From positions 165,156,006-165,220,005 of the forward strand of contig JAHLJT010008446.1 of assembly GCA_031308135.1 (NCBI GenBank): a stretch of DNA of 64,000 bases, in the 5' to 3' direction. Every line of letters begins with the position of its first letter. Positions within the stretch are counted from its first letter, which is position 1. Made by a program: the position numbers and the translations under genes. Of this stretch, positions 10,620 to 22,356 are shown one piece after another. This stretch comes from Acheta domesticus. Its lineage: Eukaryota; Arthropoda; Insecta; Orthoptera; Gryllidae. Under the pieces are notes generated by a model. That model did no database searches. It had not been told where the DNA came from and saw nothing but the letters and a program-made list of their open reading frames with translations.

Positions 10620-11106
10620 CATTCATGAACAATTCATTACATTCATGAACAAATCATTACATTCATGAAACCCCATCTCGATCAGGTTTTTCATCCAGTT
10701 TCCCAGATCCTTTGAGCAAATGCTGAGATGGTTCCTTGTTTTGCTTCTGGACATAAATGTAACTTCATTATTCGTGCATGTTTTCTGAATTTCAGTGGGA
10801 AATATAGTTATTGAAATTATTGTTTTCCATATTGTCATGGCAAAAAGTTTTATTCTTTCATAAAGAACGTGATGAGGGTTAAGGGCACAAATTCATAGCT
10901 AATTTACCTTTGAAAATATAAATGTTGTTATATAGGAGCGCATATTTTTGTAAACAAAACTTGAAAAAAACGCTCTTTTTTCTGTATTCAAATTTCGACT
11001 AGAATATTGTTTAGGATAGAGATCACAGAATTATGAAAACGTGCACAAAATTCACTTCTCCCCATAGCTCGTCACACACAGTTTTAAACTGTTTTTGGCA
11101 TAAAAA
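10620..11106 (+). repeat. Inverted-pair repeat, left copy
   Basis: From CCCCATCTCGATCAGG (about 10671) through TTCTGGACATAAATGTAACT, GGGTTAAGGGCAC and GTTTAGGATAGAGATCACAG to ACAGTTTTAAACTG (about 11080), this is repeated in reverse complement at 16965-17395. Three tandem copies of TTACATTCATGAACAA-like units lie at 10618-10668, just outside the shared part. Confidence 0.8.
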
Positions 11107-11259
11107 AATAAATAAAAAGAAGGAAGTAGATTAACAGTAAAGAATATTAGAAACTTGCTGCCAGTCTTTTGATCTGTTTAATTATCTCGAGATATCGCTG
11201 TAAAACATCTTAACATATTGACTCCCTTGACGTCTACTTCAAATGTTTAAAAATGCAGG
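11107..11259. other. Spacer between inverted-pair copy and LINE 3' end
   Basis: AT-rich; nothing recognised. Confidence 0.4.
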
Positions 11260-11848
11260 CTTATTTATTTATTTAAATTTATTTTAGATCACTGTGAAAC
11301 TTCTTGGTCATAAGAAATCAAAATTTTTTTTACAATTTTACATAATACTATTTACATTTTTGTTTACAATGTAATATTTAACATTATCTCTAAACAATAT
11401 AAAACATTCAACAATGATTACATTGAATATTACAGGCATGCGAATTTTTATTTGTAACAAGAAAGGAACTATTATATATTTTTTCTAATTTTGTGTCACA
11501 TAGGAATTTAATAATTTCTTTACACTCTGAAGTGAATTTAATCAAGAATGGATATCTGATTCAAATTGTAAGTTTTTCCTGAGATCATTAGTGAAAGGAC
11601 ATTCCACTTATAAATGGGATGTAGAAATAATTTGACCACAATTTATCAGGGAACTGGATTTGTCAATCGAAATAAATAACAGTGACTCAAATTGAAATGG
11701 CCAATTCGGAGACTTGATAAAATTACTTGGTGTTTTCTTTTGAAGTTCAGGAGAAGAAGAGAAGAAGATCTAGTACTTAATTTTTAAGTTGACGTAATTT
11801 TCAATGTTTTGATTTCCATTTCAAATCCCATATTTGTCATGCTGATAA

Positions 11849-12352
11849 TCAAAGAAGTTTTTTAAAGCATTGAAGGGAACCAGAGATGGAGTTACTGCGT
11901 AAAGGAAGTTTAAAAGCATTCTTTGCTGAGGAGTCAGCATCTTCATTTCCCTTTATTCCTTGATGGGAAGGGATCTGTGTAAGGGTGATGTTACAAAGAT
12001 TTTGGGACAAGGATAGAAGACGTTCTTGGATTTCTTGAATAAAAGGATTTTTTGATAGTTTATTTTGAATAGCAGATATGACTGATAGTGAATCTGTGAA
12101 GATAGCCAAATCTGACGATGTTCTATTTTGTAAAAAGAGATCTAATGCTTTAATAATTGCCCAGGCTTTGCAGGAAAAAATGCAAAAGGAGTCTGGTAAA
12201 CGAGTAAAACAAGTAGCTTGAGGGTGATATGAAATTATAGAACCTCCAGTACCACCTTCTTGTTTTGAACCTTGTTTTGAAAAAAATTTGATTATTAATG
12301 AATTTGTCTTGAAGTGAAGAAAAATTCGAGAAAATAGCAGATGAAGGTTCAT
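11849..12352 (-). pseudogene. LINE RNase H domain
   Basis: The minus-strand frame contains A-W-A-I-I-K-A-L, then I-F-T-D-S-L-S-V-I-S-A-I (catalytic D in T-D-S), I-Q-E-I-Q-E-R-L, I-P-S-H-Q-G-I-K-G-N-E-D-A-D-S-S-A-K. The last block is the P-S-H-x-G-I-x-G-N-E-x-A-D signature of LINE-encoded RNase H, with its catalytic histidine and aspartate. The stop lies about 30 residues after it. The N-terminal edge and first catalytic aspartate are disrupted by a frame shift near 12250-12300. It removes the RNA strand during target-primed cDNA synthesis in intact relatives. Confidence 0.75.
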
Positions 12353-13100
12353 CTGAATGTGGAATATTTGTAAAATGTAGATTAATTGAAGGCATGAACG
12401 AAGACCAAGGTGGAATGGGATTTAATCATTTCTGATAAAGTAATGGAGGGTCAATAAAGAATTCAGAAATATATTTGGAAATTCTTATACATAGTGATTT
12501 TGGAAGAGAAGGAAATTTATTGTAACCTTGCTGATTAAAGGATACAAAGATATATTTCTTAGTAGGATTAGGAGGAGAAATAAATGTTGAATATGAAAAT
12601 TTTAAACAGATTAATTTCCTCCTTGATTCTAGAGGAAGTAAACCAGCTTTGACAAGAAGACTAGTAACAGGACTGGATCCAAGTGCTTAAACGGCATGCT
12701 GAATTAATGATTGGATCTAATTTTTGTAAAAGAGTAGGTTTTGCAGAACTATAAACTATTGAACCGTAATCAATTTGTGGCTGAATAATTGCTTTCTAAA
12801 TGTTAATTAAAATGTATGTAACTGCTCCCCATTTTAATGATGATAATGTTTTTATTACATTTAATGGAGCATAACAGTTAGCTTTCAAAGTATTATATGA
12901 TATTTCCATGAATGCTTTTCATCAAAATAAATTCCAAGAATTTTGCAGATATTGGTTCTCTTTAATTGATGATTATCAATCATTAAATTGACTGCTGATT
13001 GAAGAATTTTCTGATTTCTTGAAAAAATAATAAATTCTGATTTATTTTTTGAGATAATAAAGCCTGAATCTTTTGCACAATAGGTGAGTTGATTGAGGGC

Positions 13101-14309
13101 TCATTGCATTAATTGAATAGTTAATTTCAAATTCTTTCTAGTACAAAGAAGGATAATATCGTCTGCAAATAATAACAATTTAATTGGTGGTTTTACTACA
13201 GTCGACACTTTATTAATTGCTATTAAAAAAAGGATAACACTAATTACTGATCCTTGAGTTAAACCATTTTCTAATTGCAATTTGGAAGAAGTACAATCAT
13301 TACATTGTTCTTTGATATATCTTCTAATTAGAAAGTTGTTTATAAAAGCTAGCATATTTCCAGTAATTTTCATTTTTTGTAAAATCATAAGGAGATGAGA
13401 TTTACATATCATTTCGTAGGCTTTTTCTATATCCAACGAAACCAATATCACATGGTGATTTTGAGAAAAGGAATTACAAATTTCAGGGTCTATGTTCATC
13501 AGATGATCTTGAGTTGAATGAAAGGGTCGAAAACCACTTTGGAGGGGAGAGAGTATGTTATTTGTTTCTAAATACCATTTAAGTCTGTTGCTAACTAATT
13601 TTTCCATTAATTTACACATAATGCAAATTAAAGAAATTGGTCTGAAATTTGAAGGATTCATATGATCTTTATTTTGTTTAGAGATAGGAAGAACAATAGT
13701 TTCAGTCCATTGATGGGGGAAAGATTGAGAAATCCAAATTGTATTGAAAATATGAAGTAAGTGCTCAATTCCAATTTCAGGTAAATTTTTCAAAAAGAAA
13801 TTCGGAATATCATCAGGACCAGGAGAAGAGTTGGTACTGTTTTGTAAAACTGGAAGTTCTTCTATAAGAAATGGTTTATTAAAGTTATCATCATTATTGT
13901 TAAATACTTGGAAAAATGAATCTTGAAGATCCAAAATATTTTGGTTAGAAAAAGGAAGAGACTTGGAGACATAATTTTTGAAGATAGAATTGTTAGCAAA
14001 AGTTCTAGCTAATAAAATACTGATATTTTGGGATCTATAATGATTAATTCCTTGATCATCAGTTAAGTATGATGAGAGAAGAGGAGTAGTTAAGGATTTA
14101 ATTTTGTTCCATACAAGGGACATTGATGAATCTTTTCTGTTGGATGAGGTGAATTCTTGGAATGATTTAATCATAGTAGATTTAAGAATCAATCTAGCTT
14201 TTGCTCTTGCCTTTTTATAATCAATTTTCAATTCTAGGATTTGATGTTTTTTAAACTTCCAGAAAGCTTTTCTTTTATTTTTGATTGCTGAATTATATTC
14301 CTCATTCAA
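13101..14309 (-). pseudogene. LINE reverse transcriptase domain
   Basis: A 402-residue open stretch, readable about 12 residues further upstream (H-Q-V-L-W-L-N-E-E-Y). Motifs in order: S-S-P-G-P-D-D-I-P (about residue 164), N-F-R-P-I-S-L (about 220), Q-S-G-F-R (about 260), V-S-L-D-I-E-K-A-Y-E (motif A aspartate, about 296), G-L-T-Q-G-S-V-I-S (motif B, about 350) and L-L-F-A-D-D-I-I-L (motif C, about 384). All catalytic aspartates are present. It ends at a stop shortly after motif C, and the rest of the protein continues in other frames down to the RNase H. As the longest transposon ORF here, it suggests a moderately young insertion. Confidence 0.8.
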
Positions 14310-14396
14310 CCATAGAACTTGATGTTTGTGGATGATTCCAGAACTTTTGGAGATTGAGGGTTGTGCTGAGGATAATGATAAATTAATAAAAGCTTG

Positions 14397-14397
<1 letters not shown>

Positions 14398-14427
<30 letters not shown>
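14398..14427 (+). repeat. (GA)n microsatellite
   Basis: An uninterrupted GA dinucleotide run of about 28 bp directly upstream of the LINE RT coding region. Confidence 0.95.
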
Positions 14428-14620
14428 TGTTATAAATAGTATAAGTTGGAGATAATTCTGGGACAGGAAGATTAGGAATATTTTTTTAAAAAATCTTGGG
14501 TGAATAAAGGCCAATTGGACGGTGTTATGCATCAATTGATCAAGTGCCAAAACTTGATTTTGAGATATTAACACAAAACGCGAAAATAAATTCAGCATCT
14601 GTCCCAAATTTTTTTTTTGT

Positions 14621-15269
14621 AAATGGCAAAATAATCAGAATGAATTAAATTTACATGTTCATATCTTAAAAACATGAAAAATTTAGAGAAAGTCTGCATT
14701 TATGTAGAAATGGCACTTTGTCATTTGATGCTTTAATAAATAATTTTCATATCCAAGTTTTGCATTATCTGACTCTAAGCCAAACCGCGTCTCTTAGTCA
14801 AGTGATGCAAAGTAGAGAAGCATGTAGTGCTATTTCTTGCTGTAACATTTTACAAGATACGATAAGATTATATCACTACTATAATATAGTTAATCGTAAT
14901 TAACTGATATATAAAGAAACAAGCATTACTATTGAATGTTTCACATTTTCTTTGCCTTTTACTGAAGTAACAACTTGTTAATATGACCAGTAATAATCCC
15001 TCTGTAAATGATTACCAAAATTAGGTTATCTTTCTCAAGCAATATTATAAATATTTCTGGAAATAAATAAATAATAATAAATGATAATACTAGAATAAAA
15101 GGTATTTCAAAGCGTAAATATAAGTATACAGTTTATTAACAAAATCAAGTTGCGGGCTGTCGAAGCCATCAAGTTCATCCTCAATAACAGAGAGGCTGGA
15201 GAGCTTGCGGTAAAAAGAGTGCATCATTTTGTATGAGGTTCATTAAAGATCGAATATCGTTTAAATTGT
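14621..15269. other. AT-rich intergenic
   Basis: Nothing recognised apart from short A/T runs such as ATAAATAAATAATAATAA near 15063. Confidence 0.5.
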
Positions 15270-15277
15270 CTTCAGAA

Positions 15278-16658
15278 CGGCGGCTCGTGACATTTTTTCC
15301 TGGTGGGGCCAAGTGCAAATGCACGAATATCATCACAGAATCAATAACTTATTTAATTAAAGAATTGTATTTTAATCAATCATTTAATTTATATTAATTA
15401 TCAGTTAATTAATTAAATCTTTATATCTATAAGTTTTCCACAAAAAACAGTTGGAATTTTTATTAAGACGTTTAATCAAATATTGGTATGTCAATAGAAA
15501 CAAAAGAATTTTGTAAAAATTACGCTAACGCCATAGCTTCTCTTTCGGGATGCTGAGAGTTGGAAAGGAGAACATATCGTAAAATTAAGACAAGTTGACT
15601 TCGACTAATTACGCATGTCAGTAGTTTAATCGGCCTGCAGAGAAACAAAATCAGCTTCATCGATGTCTCTCTTCACCTCCTCCAAATACACTTCATACAT
15701 ACAATTTAGCAGCTTGTTCTATGTCATGTGTGAGTTATATTTATAAACAGAGAAAATGTTCAAATGATCTTCTAACATTTGCCGAGTAACGATAATGTTT
15801 AAAAAATTGCCACGGTTTTCTGAATCTTCAGATTTATCATGCCCTCTTAACGCTAGTTAATGGGTACTACAGTTTTTTACTAAACACTCAATCACTCTCC
15901 CTAAAATATGTCTATTTTTGCGACTTCTTCATTGTATTTCTAGATTGTAATTTTGACCGCCGAATAAATCTGTGCAAGAATGTTCAGTTTCAAAAGTTTT
16001 TATATTTTCAAACATTTTCTAAGTGCAATGCACTTTCTTTGTGTTTCTTTATCCATTCACTCAAATATTTCGATCCTTACAGCCCACTGTCGTTCACAAT
16101 CCCTCACCACCAAATAATAAATGATAAATGCAAAATAAGCTTCATTTTTCTTCTTTCATAGTCAACCATATTTTCTGAAACCACGAATCAGAGAATGTTC
16201 GTTTCTTCTTTCCATCAACTCGTGTAAATGATAAGTCACTCGGGTGATGTGCTCCTAAACATTTAATATCAATTTTTCTTCCAGTCTAAGTAAAGAAAAC
16301 TGAAAACAATGCAATGAATCCACTGTGTTCATCTTACGGCGCGGAACTTTCACGTTCACTTTGAAAACGGCGCGCTCAGCCTCCCGTTTCTCTGAGAAGG
16401 GCTCGCTGGTGCGGGCTCCTAGGACTGCTAAAATTAGCCAGCTGTGGTCCCGCTCTGTATGAAAGGGCGCTGACCTTGTAAACGGAGTGGAGTTATCGCT
16501 CTGGGACCCACGCTAGCCGGTCCCCGTGAGCACTACTAACGCTATCTTTGAGTGCGGCAAGTAACTATGACCCCCCATTATTGAGACTTGGAATGAGTTC
16601 TGGGGACGAATTGTCGATCTTCACGGCCCCTGTGGCCCCTTAGGACAAGCCGCCCCTG
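15278..16658 (-). mobile_element. hAT-type DNA transposon remnant with 8 bp target duplication
   Basis: CTTCAGAA occurs immediately outside both ends (15270-15277 and 16659-16666), an 8 bp target duplication typical of hAT. The left end reads CGGCGGCTCGTGAC. The right end on the minus strand reads CAGGGGCGGCTTGTCC, so the left has lost a few terminal bases. On the minus strand near 15640-15720 a decayed reading frame gives E-E-V-K-R-D-I-D-E-A-D-F-V-S-L-Q-A-D, the start of a DUF4371-type hAT transposase block, with stops nearby. Length 1381 bp; internally deleted and inactive. Confidence 0.75.
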
Positions 16659-16964
16659 CTTCAGAAATTGGTTCCCGTTTGCCCAAAGAGGCGTCAGGAC
16701 GGCATGAAAATTAGTTTTTTGCATTTTCAAAAATCGTCGGGCTGTTTTCTTCTTAATGCCAACATCAAATACTTCATCATTAAATTAAGTTTTGAACACT
16801 GTAGTAAATGGTTTCTCTTTTAAGAGCTATATTTCTCTCACCTTCCTCCAGTTTATTTTCTAGTTTCGGGAATTGGTTATGGGAAGGGATTATGATAAGG
16901 GATTAAATCTCCAACCCATAAGAATGGTTTCGGGAGTTGATTACTTATTTATTTATTTACGTCA

Positions 16965-17395
16965 AAAACAGTTTAAAAACTGTGTGACGAGCTATGGGGA
17001 GAAGTGAATTTTGTGCACGTTTTCATAATTCTGTGATCTCTATCCTAAACCATATTCTAGTCGAATTTTGAATACAGAAAATAACGGTTTTTTTTCAAGT
17101 TTTGTTGACAAAATATTCGCTCGTATATAATAAAATATATTTTCAAAGGTAATTTCGCTATAAATCTGTGCCCTTAACCCTCATCATGTTCTTCATGAAA
17201 GAATAATACTTTTTGCCGCGACAATCTCGAAAACAATAATTTCAATAACTATATTTCCCACTGAAATTCAGAAGACGTGCACAAAAAATGAAGTTACATT
17301 TATGTCCAGAAGCAAAACAAGGGACCATCTCAGCATTTGCTCAAAGGATCACGGAAACTGGACGAAAAACCTGATCGAGATGGGGGCTACCAACC
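16965..17395 (-). repeat. Inverted-pair repeat, right copy
   Basis: Reverse-complement partner of 10620-11106. It starts with GTCAAAAACAGTTTAAAAAC preceded by a TTATTTATTTATTTA run and ends at GACCATCTCAGC and CTGATCGAGATGGGG. Identity is high by eye apart from small indels. Confidence 0.8.
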
Positions 17396-17439
17396 CAGAA
17401 TCTGTGGTACAATACTTGTTACAGATTCTTTAGAATTAT

Positions 17440-18650
17440 ACAGTCCAAATGATTAATAATTACATTAACTATCATTGTTAAAATTAATGTTACTTTCCTT
17501 TTGATGCTCGGTATAGTCTCGAATTGTATAGAAACAGTTATGCAGCAGAAAAGATTTCACTTGGGACTTACATTTTCCATCGAATTTAATCGTTTAATGT
17601 CATCTGGCAAAGTGTTGTAGAGTAATGTACATGAATTGTATGTGAATATTTTGTAGTGAGCTGTTGATACTGCCACCTGATGAATATGGTTACTACCTCG
17701 TGTGTTAAACTTATAGACATCGGCGTTTGCTGAAAATATATTCCCGCCCTTAAGTAAGTAATTTTTGACAAAGACTACTGATTCGTAAATCAGGAGATAA
17801 GGTAATGGTAAAATTCCTAGATTAATAAAGAGAGACTTACAAGAATCACGTGGGTGGGATTAGCTTATTATTCGCACAATTCTTTTTTGTAATCTGAAAG
17901 TCTGTGAGCTATAAGATGTGTTTCCCCAGAATATTATGCCATATCTCAGGCGGGAATGAACATTGACAAAATATACACAACGAGCTGTATGAAGGCTGAC
18001 GGAATTTGAAAGAATTCTAAACGCGTAGCAAAATTAACTTACTTTTGTGTTCAATTCATTTAAGTAGGCTTTCCATTTGAGGTTTGACTGAATTGATAGA
18101 CCTAAAAATTTTGTTACTTTAACATCAGTCAATGGCATACCGTTCATTTTCAATGGAGTACAGAATTTTTTATTTGAAATGGAAAACTGCATTGAAACAG
18201 TTTCCTTTTCATTTATTATTCATTTGTTATTACGGAACCAATTTGAAACATCTGATATTGTACTATTTACGGTTTCTTTATTGCAAAGTATATTTGTATC
18301 ATCCGCAAAGAGAACTGTTCTTCCGTTTCGAATCGCTAAGGGCATGTCGTTTACGAATAATATAAAGAGAATAGAGCCTAAAATCGATCCTTGCGGGACT
18401 CCACGTGCAATTGGCAAAGAACCGGATAGGTGTGTACATAGAGTTCTATCATTCCAGTAATGTATTTCTACTCTCTGAGATCGTTGTTTAAGGTACGAAC
18501 ATAGCCAATCTAGCGCAATACCGCGGATTTCATATGAAGGTAATTTTGAAAGTAAAATGTTATGATCAATGACGTCAAAAGCTTTTGAAAGATCTAAAAA
18601 TATTCCAATAGTTGCTTCGTTTTGATCCAATGATGAGGCAATAGCTTACA
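17440..18650 (-). pseudogene. LINE reverse transcriptase and C-terminal region (second LINE type)
   Basis: The minus-strand frame 18220-18630 carries L-D-L-S-K-A-F-D-V-I-D-H-N-I-L-L (motif A), S-Y-L-K-Q-R-S-Q-R-V, G-V-P-Q-G-S-I-L-G (motif B) and L-F-A-D-D-T-N-I-L (motif C). It is a different lineage from the LINE at 11-14 kb, closer to the Jockey/CR1 assemblage. Downstream the C-terminal part can be followed with frame shifts to about 17590. Examples are N-L-K-W-K-A-Y-L-N-E-L-N-T-K, R-C-V-Y-F-V-N-V-H-S-R-L-R-Y-G-I-I-F-W-G-N and a terminal P-D-D-I-K-R-L. No RNase H. The N-terminal RT portion and most of the endonuclease are missing. Confidence 0.8.
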
Positions 18651-18717
18651 GATATTACAGATCATCATTACAGATATTGTTTAATTCTCCTATTTTAATA
18701 TCTTGGCTGTGGGGGAG

Positions 18718-18964
18718 TTAAATATTACAAATGGTAATACTGAAGTTGAGTTTTATTTGAGTCGCTGTAACTTCTAAAGGAGAATTTATGGGAATATGAT
18801 GTAAGAACTTTTCTGATTTTATAAAAATTACCACTCCTCCGCTTGCTATAAGAGTTGTTTTTGTTAGAAAATGTTTTTTTGTAACCTTTAAGTTGTCCAC
18901 AATGATGATTTTTGAAGTTTGTCTCTTGTAAATATAAAACATTTGGATTATATTGTATTAACAT
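18718..18964 (-). pseudogene. LINE endonuclease fragment (minus)
   Basis: Two overlapping minus-strand frames give an apurinic-type endonuclease stretch. One is Y-N-P-N-V-L-Y-L-Q-E-T-N-F-K (the Q-E-T catalytic block). The other is A-S-G-G-V-V-I-F-I-K-S-E-K-F, the conserved G-G-V/A block, one frame shift later. It lies directly upstream of the RT fragment in the same orientation and is probably the same insertion with an internal deletion. Confidence 0.75.
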
Positions 18965-19489
18965 TAGGATTATATTATATTATAATTGCTTGATCCTTTG
19001 TCGGGAACATTGTTCTTTGGGTTATAGTGGCGCAAGAGTTGGTTGGTACGTTTTTGTTGTTCTTCATTACATCCATGAGCCCACTGCTTGAAGGGAGCAT
19101 TGCGGACGATGAAGAGTGAATTTCGTGGCACATTGAAATATAATATTCAAAGGATAACTCAGGCCGCTATCGTGGCTGGCGGAGTCACAAGACGAACCAG
19201 ACACCACTCACTCACAATTAATGACCGTAGACATTTCTAATTACAGTTTGTAAGTAACAGGAGTCAATGTTAAAATAACTACAGCAATCTACTCACAAAT
19301 CGCGAAGCTGTCTCGGAAATCTCTTTTTTTTTCGAGAAATGCTTAGAGATATTTATTCAACTTTATCAAATCGATGATATAAAAATCGTTGTTCTCGTAT
19401 TATTAAAAACTAGAAGAAAACTTTAAAGACAATCCTTCAGCTCTGAATTAATATCACCAATTTTCTCTACATTTCTTTTGTGACAATAT

Positions 19490-19620
19490 TTATTATATGG
19501 GTATCCTTCAATGGAATTGTAATGGTTTTTATAGAAGAAAACCTTACCTCAAACTTCTTATTAGTGAATATAATCCTAATGTTATATGTTTACGAGAGAC
19601 AAACAATAAAGTCAAAATGT
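19490..19620 (+). pseudogene. LINE endonuclease N-terminus (plus)
   Basis: The plus-strand frame reads M-G-I-L-Q-W-N-C-N-G-F-Y-R-R-K, then L-L-I-S-E-Y-N-P-N-V-I-C-L-R-E-T-N. This is the first catalytic block (Q-W-N-C-N-G) and second block (R-E-T, usually Q-E-T) of a Jockey-type endonuclease. It is related to the minus fragment at 18718-18964 but in opposite orientation, so it is a separate or inverted piece. Confidence 0.75.
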
Positions 19621-19769
19621 AGGCTTGTTTCTGTCGCCATTACAAATTAAGGTCAATGCTCGTTAGGTCTGAAAATGGCCTTTAATAGTTTCCTTCTTAA
19701 GTTGTCAGTTTCTTACATCGTTCTTCGACTATTGGCTCTTCTAACATTGATGTCCGTTTCTATGCACTC

Positions 19770-19905
19770 CCTGCCATGACCCTGATCACAGTATTCACGC
19801 ATCCATTCCATCGCCCTCCTACCATTACAGCCTAAAGGTCTCGGCACCGCGAAGGCCAAGTGTCCCAAAGGCGATCGCCGCAATGGCGTCTCAAGGCAAA
19901 TGTTT
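19770..19905. repeat. Short dispersed repeat, copy 2
   Basis: Partner of 355-475: ATTACAGCC, CTCGGCACCGCGAAGG, AAAGGCGATCG. Class unknown. Confidence 0.35.
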
Positions 19906-21400
19906 CCCGTACCAACAATTGTTCATAACTTCAAATCAAGTTTAGGTAAAATATTTGTTATTCTATATTTCTTTTAAGTTAGTAACAACTAAGATATTGT
20001 ATTCATCTTCAAATAATCTAATCATTTCAGTAAAAAAATCTATGAAGTTCCATTAAAAAAAATCAAATATTGTTCAATTTCTGCAAAATTAAAAATATTT
20101 CAAAGAATATCTCTGCTGCCCAACATATGTCTCGTGGATTAAATGTTAAAATTATATATATTCAATTTATTTATATATTTAATATATTTAAAATATCGAA
20201 AAGACAGTTCAAACGAAGTATTAAGAATTCAAAGAGAATATTGAAAAAATATATAAAAAAGGAGCAATAGTTCATTAGCAACAATTTCCATCGATTTGCA
20301 GTTAAGTCAGAAACCGCTAATACAATATAATAAGCGGAAAGCGAGACACTACATAACGATCTAAATCATATACTTGACTGCAAAGAGCGACTGCATTGTC
20401 TGTAAAACAAATGAGGGTTGGCATCAGATGCTAATTTCCTATAAACTATTGCGTATCTCGAAAATGAAAGGCGATAACGCCGATCGGATTGCGGAATTTC
20501 GCAACTTATTGAAAGGCAATTGAGATGAAAGAATAAAAAAGAATTGCAAAATTTGTAAATTTATAAACAATTTCCAATTTTTGCGGTTCTAAATTGGGAA
20601 GAGTTCCCTGATGACCCAGAACCGAAAATGCGAATTAACAATTTTGCAACAATTAACAATTTTATAAACAATTCCGAAATGTGCGATATTCCTGCGGGAG
20701 TGTCCCCAAATTGTCCCTGAGTTGATCGCAAAATAACAACTTTGACAAGAGATGCAAATTGATTGCTTATTATGTGGCTTAATTGTTGCTTTAATAATAT
20801 ACACTTGGTCTTTGAATTTTATTAATTTTTATTGAAATGGTTCCCTAGTCCTCTATTGATTTGAGAACGACAGTATTTTGTAATTTTTGCAAAGTTTAAA
20901 ACCTATGAACAATTGCAAATATGCAATTATAGTAGTTTTTCTTATGGAAAAAATCTTAAGTAAACTGGACATTTGTTAAAGTTCATGGATTGTGTATGCA
21001 CAATAATATTCGAATTAAAATATGTGTAAGAAAGTAATTGGTCTGAAATTAGTGTTATTTTATCTCACAACAACGTAATTTCTTCAAAAAAAATGGTGGT
21101 TAAGTGTATTAAGAACAGTAGTTAAGTGTATGTGTTCATGTATAATTGAATAAATTTACTTTCATTTTCATAAAAGTGTTTCATTCCATGTATTTGTATT
21201 TGAAAATATTTCCACATCGGAACTAGCGACGGCCGCCATTTTCTACGACGTAATTTTTTTAGAGCACTTCCCCCTGTGTTGAGATTGGCTGGGGTGGTTT
21301 GTGAGGCTCTACCTGCGATGTTTCGTCATGACAAGGGCTGCCCAGCCCATACACAAGCTGAACTTGGACGCAAACGGCCGCGATCAATTTTGTTTTCAGA
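19906..21400. other. AT-rich intergenic
   Basis: No gene or repeat family recognised. 20520-20820 has several short AATTTGCAATT-like words, and 21230-21390 is a GC-richer lead-in to the tandem array. Confidence 0.4.
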
Positions 21401-21960
21401 ACTGTAAAAACGAATATTTCGGTGCAACAATCCGGTACAACTTAGTACAACCGATTTAGAATGGTTTCAGATGTTTTACGGTGACAGGATGCGCCTGGTG
21501 TCATTGTTAGCGCGAGCCTCCCAATGTTAACCAATTTTCTAGTATAAACGAATATTTCGGTGGAACCATCCGGTACAAACCAGGTACAAATGATTAAGAG
21601 TGGTTTCCCATTTTTTACAGAGACGGTAATGCGCTTGGTTTTATTGTTAGCGCCAGCCTCCTGCCGCGACCTTAAAATAGTTGTATGTTAACCAATTTTC
21701 TGGTAAAAACGAATAATTTGATGGAACAATCCGGTACGAACCAGGTACAAACGATTAAGAATAGTTTCATATATTTTCGGTGATTGTGACGCGGTTGGTG
21801 TTATGGTTAGCGGGAGCCTCCCGCCGCCACCTTAGCTGTAGCTTTGACAATTTTCTGGTACAAACGAATATTTCGGAGGAACAATCCGGTACAAACAATC
21901 TGCAATGTTTCCAAATTTTCTTAGGATGATGGCGGTGCCAGCGTGAAGTTGGCACCACCA
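21400..21960 (+). repeat. Diverged tandem array, four units of about 140-160 bp
   Basis: The word AAACGAATA(TTTCGG) followed by GGAACAATCCGGTACAAAC recurs at about 21407, 21546, 21707 and 21862. Each unit also has a GATTAAGA-GGTTTC block, a GCG-TTGGT-TTATTGTTAGCG block and GCCTCC. Spacing is 138-162 bp. Units differ by substitutions and small deletions; the fourth is partial. Confidence 0.85.
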
Positions 21961-22356
21961 CAATTGAAAGTGCAAGTTAATCTAGTGAGTTTTGCTCACT
22001 GAATCCAGATATCTATTCAGAATGTTTCCATCAGGCACTGTTCTTTTGTAACAGCTCCTTTCTAAAATCTGATTTTAACATTGTCTTTGACTTGTCATAA
22101 CCTTCACCTTACAAGTAGCGATTTTATTCAAACTTAATTTAAGAAAATTATATATATCATGCTGAAACACGAACAAGCAATTCTATGTTGGTTCATTCTT
22201 GTTTTGACATGCTCAGACCAGTTAATCTGGCATTGTGATGTGTCAATATTGAGGTATCTATGAGCTTGTTAGCACGAATATCACTAGTGATATACTCCCT
22301 TCCTTTGTGTTTAGAAGTGCACTGTGTAATTTGTGTTTTAGTTGTTTGTATTTTCA

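Larger units (their letters stand above)
11260..14620 (-). mobile_element. LINE with reverse transcriptase and RNase H (I-group-like)
   Basis: A non-LTR retrotransposon remnant running right to left. The reverse transcriptase is at 13101-14345 and the connecting C-terminal region at 12350-13100, readable in pieces with frame breaks. The RNase H domain is at 11849-12300 and the AT-rich 3' region continues to about 11260. The presence of RNase H after the RT points to the I/R1/LOA side of LINE diversity. No endonuclease was recognised upstream, so it is 5'-truncated or decayed. A (GA)n microsatellite sits at the upstream edge. Confidence 0.75.

Noticed and set aside
15273..16658. hAT left end starting at CAGAACGG with target ATTGTCTT
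   Set aside because: That choice gives no matching flank at the right. Taking CTTCAGAA as the target gives an exact 8 bp match.
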